Assembly: GCA_003241385.1 (NCBI GenBank)
Contig: QFPO01000004.1
Span: forward strand, 201,167-208,682
Source of the DNA: Rhodanobacter denitrificans
GTDB taxonomy: Bacteria > Pseudomonadota > Gammaproteobacteria > Xanthomonadales > Rhodanobacteraceae
Length of the DNA: 7,516 bases
Reading direction: 5' to 3'
Made by a program: the position numbers and the translations under genes. The notes under the pieces were generated by a model that saw nothing but the letters and a program-made list of their open reading frames with translations, ran no database searches and was not told the origin of the DNA. Positions 6,333 through 7,516 of the stretch are shown here, piece by piece. Within the stretch, counting starts at the first letter, position 1. Each line of letters starts with the position of its first letter.

Positions 6333-6364
6333 GGCGACGCCGCGAAACCGACGCGGAACCCTCG

Positions 6365-7006
6365 TCACACCCCGTATCGTGAGCGATAGGCGGCCAGCTC
6401 GGACCGATGGGCGGCAAGGTCGGCGCGCTCGTCGGCGAACGCGAGCAAGTCGCCGAGCGTCGCGATCGCGATGACCGGAATGCCGTAGGCCTCGGCGACC
6501 TCCTGGGCGGCCGAACGCTCGCCCTGCCCGCGCTCCTGACGATCGAGCGCAATCAGCACGCCGGCCGGCGTCGCGCCGGCGGCCGCGATCATCGCGAGCG
6601 ATTCGCGGATCGCGGTGCCGGCGGTGATGACGTCATCGACGATCAGCACGCGGCCGGCCAGCGGCGCACCGACCAGCAGGCCGCCCTCGCCGTGGTCCTT
6701 GGCTTCCTTGCGGTTGTAGGTATACGGCACGTCGCGCTGGTGCTGGTCGGACAGCGCTGCCGCCGTGACCGCGGCCAGCACGATGCCCTTGTAGGCCGGA
6801 CCGAACAGTCCGTCGAAGGCCAGGCCCGAGTCGACGGCGGCTTGCGCATAGGACCGCCCCAGCGTGGCCAGTGCCAGTCCCGAGTCGAACAGGCCGGCGT
6901 TGAAGAAGTACGGACTGATGCGCCCGGATTTGAGCGTGAACTGGCCGAAGCGCAGCGCGTTGCGCTGCAGCGCAAGCTCGAGAAAGTGACGTTGATGGGG
7001 CAGCAC
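6365..7006 (-). CDS. pyrE: Orotate phosphoribosyltransferase
   Basis: PyrE joins orotate and PRPP to make orotidine 5'-monophosphate, the fifth step of de novo pyrimidine synthesis, in the cytoplasm. The 213-aa product equals the E. coli enzyme in length and carries FTLKSGR with Lys26, NAGLF (36-40), GPAYKG with Lys73 (69-74), the mobile catalytic loop RKEAKDHGEGG (99-109, with Lys100, Lys103 and His105), the PRPP-binding motif VDDVITAGTA (123-132) and LDRQERG (154-160). The start is GTG at 7006: read from it, VLPHQRHF aligns residue for residue with the E. coli N-terminus MKPYQRQF. No ATG lies nearby, and the frame stays open far upstream only because the DNA is GC-rich. There is no clear Shine-Dalgarno before the GTG. 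The gene lies downstream of an rRNA operon end and points toward the DUF4124 gene. Confidence 0.96.
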   Translation of the reverse strand: MLPHQRHFLELALQRNALRFGQFTLKSGRISPYFFNAGLFDSGLALATLGRSYAQAAVDSGLAFDGLFGPAYKGIVLAAVTAAALSDQHQRDVPYTYNRKEAKDHGEGGLLVGAPLAGRVLIVDDVITAGTAIRESLAMIAAAGATPAGVLIALDRQERGQGERSAAQEVAEAYGIPVIAIATLGDLLAFADERADLAAHRSELAAYRSRYGV

Positions 7007-7434
7007 GGGGAAGACAGGTAGCGGCGTCGGGGAACGGAAGATAGCAGGTCGTATCGGCCTGGTGCCGCTGGCGGCGTGCCGCACCGGCTCCCGGAATCGT
7101 GGCGATAGCTTGGGATCGGCGGCGCCTGGGGTATGGCGGCGAAGCCGAGGCAGTTGCCGGCGCTCGAGAGCTCCGGATACGTCGGGACGCCGTTCCCGCC
7201 GGGCGGTCGAGGAGCGTCGAAGCCTCGGCGGCGCCGCGAGCGGCATGCGATGACGATAGCGAGATGCGGCGACGGGGAGGGGCGGTAGCGACCGCGCCCG
7301 GGATTCTGGGGAAGTCGTGAGACGAGCCGGCCTGGCGAGGGGGTGGAGGCGGGTGGCTCGTCGGCGATGGTGTCCGGTTGGAGCGCCACCGACCTGGCGG
7401 CGACGCGGCATGAGAGCGCCGGCGCCGAGGCAAC
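7007..7434. other. Spacer between rRNA operon terminator and pyrE, no convincing gene
   Basis: About 430 bases with no gene I can support. Several frames are open, but none has a ribosome site with a plausible start or recognisable family features, and they encode Arg/Ala/Pro-rich sequence of the kind GC-rich DNA gives by chance. Apart from the pyrE -10-like box, the only structure seen is an 8-bp inverted repeat, GACGAGCC (7321-7328) and GGCTCGTC (7355-7362), separated by 26 bases. Confidence 0.6.
7038..7043 (-). promoter_or_regulatory. pyrE: -10-like box for pyrE
   Basis: TATCTT on the minus strand lies 31 bases before the GTG start, giving an expected leader of about 25 nt. This is nearly the same arrangement as TATCCT ahead of the GltS-like gene. 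The -35 is weak. The leader is too short for a classical pyrE attenuator, and I see no hairpin with a T-run in it. Confidence 0.4.
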
Positions 7435-7460
7435 AAAAAACCCCCGCCTTTCGGCGGGGG
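7435..7460 (-). terminator. Intrinsic terminator of the rRNA operon
   Basis: On the minus strand CCCCCGCC, a GAAA tetraloop and GGCGGGGG form an 8-bp GC stem followed by six T residues. It begins about a dozen bases after the 5S 3' end. It is the only textbook Rho-independent terminator in the window and separates the rRNA operon from pyrE on the same strand. Confidence 0.93.
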
Positions 7461-7470
7461 TCGGCTTTGA

Positions 7471-7516
7471 GGCCCTTGGCGATGACCTACTCTTGCATGG
7501 CTTGAGCCACACTACC
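7471..7516 (-). rRNA. rrf: 5S ribosomal RNA, 3' part (truncated by window edge)
   Basis: Read on the minus strand the last 46 bases give GGTAGTGTGG, then CATGCAAGAGTAGG, then TCATCGCC, which match the conserved 3' third of bacterial 5S rRNA (E. coli: GGTAGTGTGG, CATGCGAGAGTAGG, AACTGCC). About 70 nt of the 5' part lie beyond the window. The 3' end is placed by analogy with E. coli and may be off by a few bases. The strand places the 16S and 23S genes to the right, outside the window. Confidence 0.9.

Noticed and set aside
6307..6552. N-terminal extension of the DUF4124 protein over the end of pyrE
   Set aside because: A Shine-Dalgarno and signal peptide start exactly at 6306; the extension would be an Arg/Ser-rich antifold overlapping pyrE on the same strand and bury the signal peptide.
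7062..7253. Small plus-strand gene in the rRNA-pyrE spacer
   Set aside because: There is no ribosome site, the composition is that of random GC-rich translation, and no motif is visible.
7007..7411. N-terminal extension of PyrE up to 348 residues
   Set aside because: The alignment with E. coli PyrE begins exactly at the GTG at 7006, which gives the family length of 213. The extra sequence is Arg/Pro-rich spacer and includes the -10-like box.

Overview
The window is very GC-rich chromosomal DNA, with G or C in nearly every third codon position. Gene content points to a gammaproteobacterium, most likely of the Xanthomonadales/Lysobacterales type. The clues are dut directly followed by a long membrane-anchored algC (phosphomannomutase/phosphoglucomutase), pyrE close by, a DUF4124 envelope protein, GTG starts, and short or absent leaders behind recognisable -10 boxes. 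The genus is an inference. No transposon, phage, CRISPR or tRNA feature was found; this is mostly a housekeeping segment.

Layout, left to right. (1) 1-523, minus strand: probable N-terminal part of an Ala/Pro/Arg-rich protein running off the left edge, where it becomes a perfect 9-bp tandem repeat (11 copies) read as Gln-Pro-Thr. (2) 524-629: divergent promoter region. (3) 630-2270, plus: stand-alone membrane-anchored FMN/Fe-S protein with the glutamate-synthase catalytic domain. (4) 2338-2841, plus: dut (dUTPase). (5) 2998-5391, plus: algC with an N-terminal two-helix membrane and periplasmic module. (6) 5392-5646: convergent gap with a strong hairpin just after algC. (7) 5647-6306, minus: secreted DUF4124 coiled-coil protein. 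(8) 6365-7006, minus: pyrE (orotate phosphoribosyltransferase). (9) 7007-7434: spacer with no convincing gene. (10) 7435-7516, minus: intrinsic terminator and 3' end of a 5S rRNA, so an rRNA operon ends here transcribing leftward toward pyrE.

How the genes relate. dut and pyrE both serve pyrimidine nucleotide supply (removal of dUTP and formation of dUMP; orotate to OMP). AlgC makes mannose-1-phosphate and glucose-1-phosphate for surface polysaccharides. In pseudomonads coaBC, dut, algC, argB and pyrE lie together; here dut-algC and pyrE remain close, but pyrE is reversed, argB is absent, and a DUF4124 gene lies between. Nearly every gene has its own -10-like box, so they are probably separate short transcription units.

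The points most worth a second look are the tandem repeat and the uncertain frame of the gene that carries it, the membrane-tethered glutamate-synthase-like enzyme without glutaminase or GltD partners, and a TTG codon with a good Shine-Dalgarno inside algC that could give a soluble second form. I found no clear evidence of a wholly new multi-gene system.
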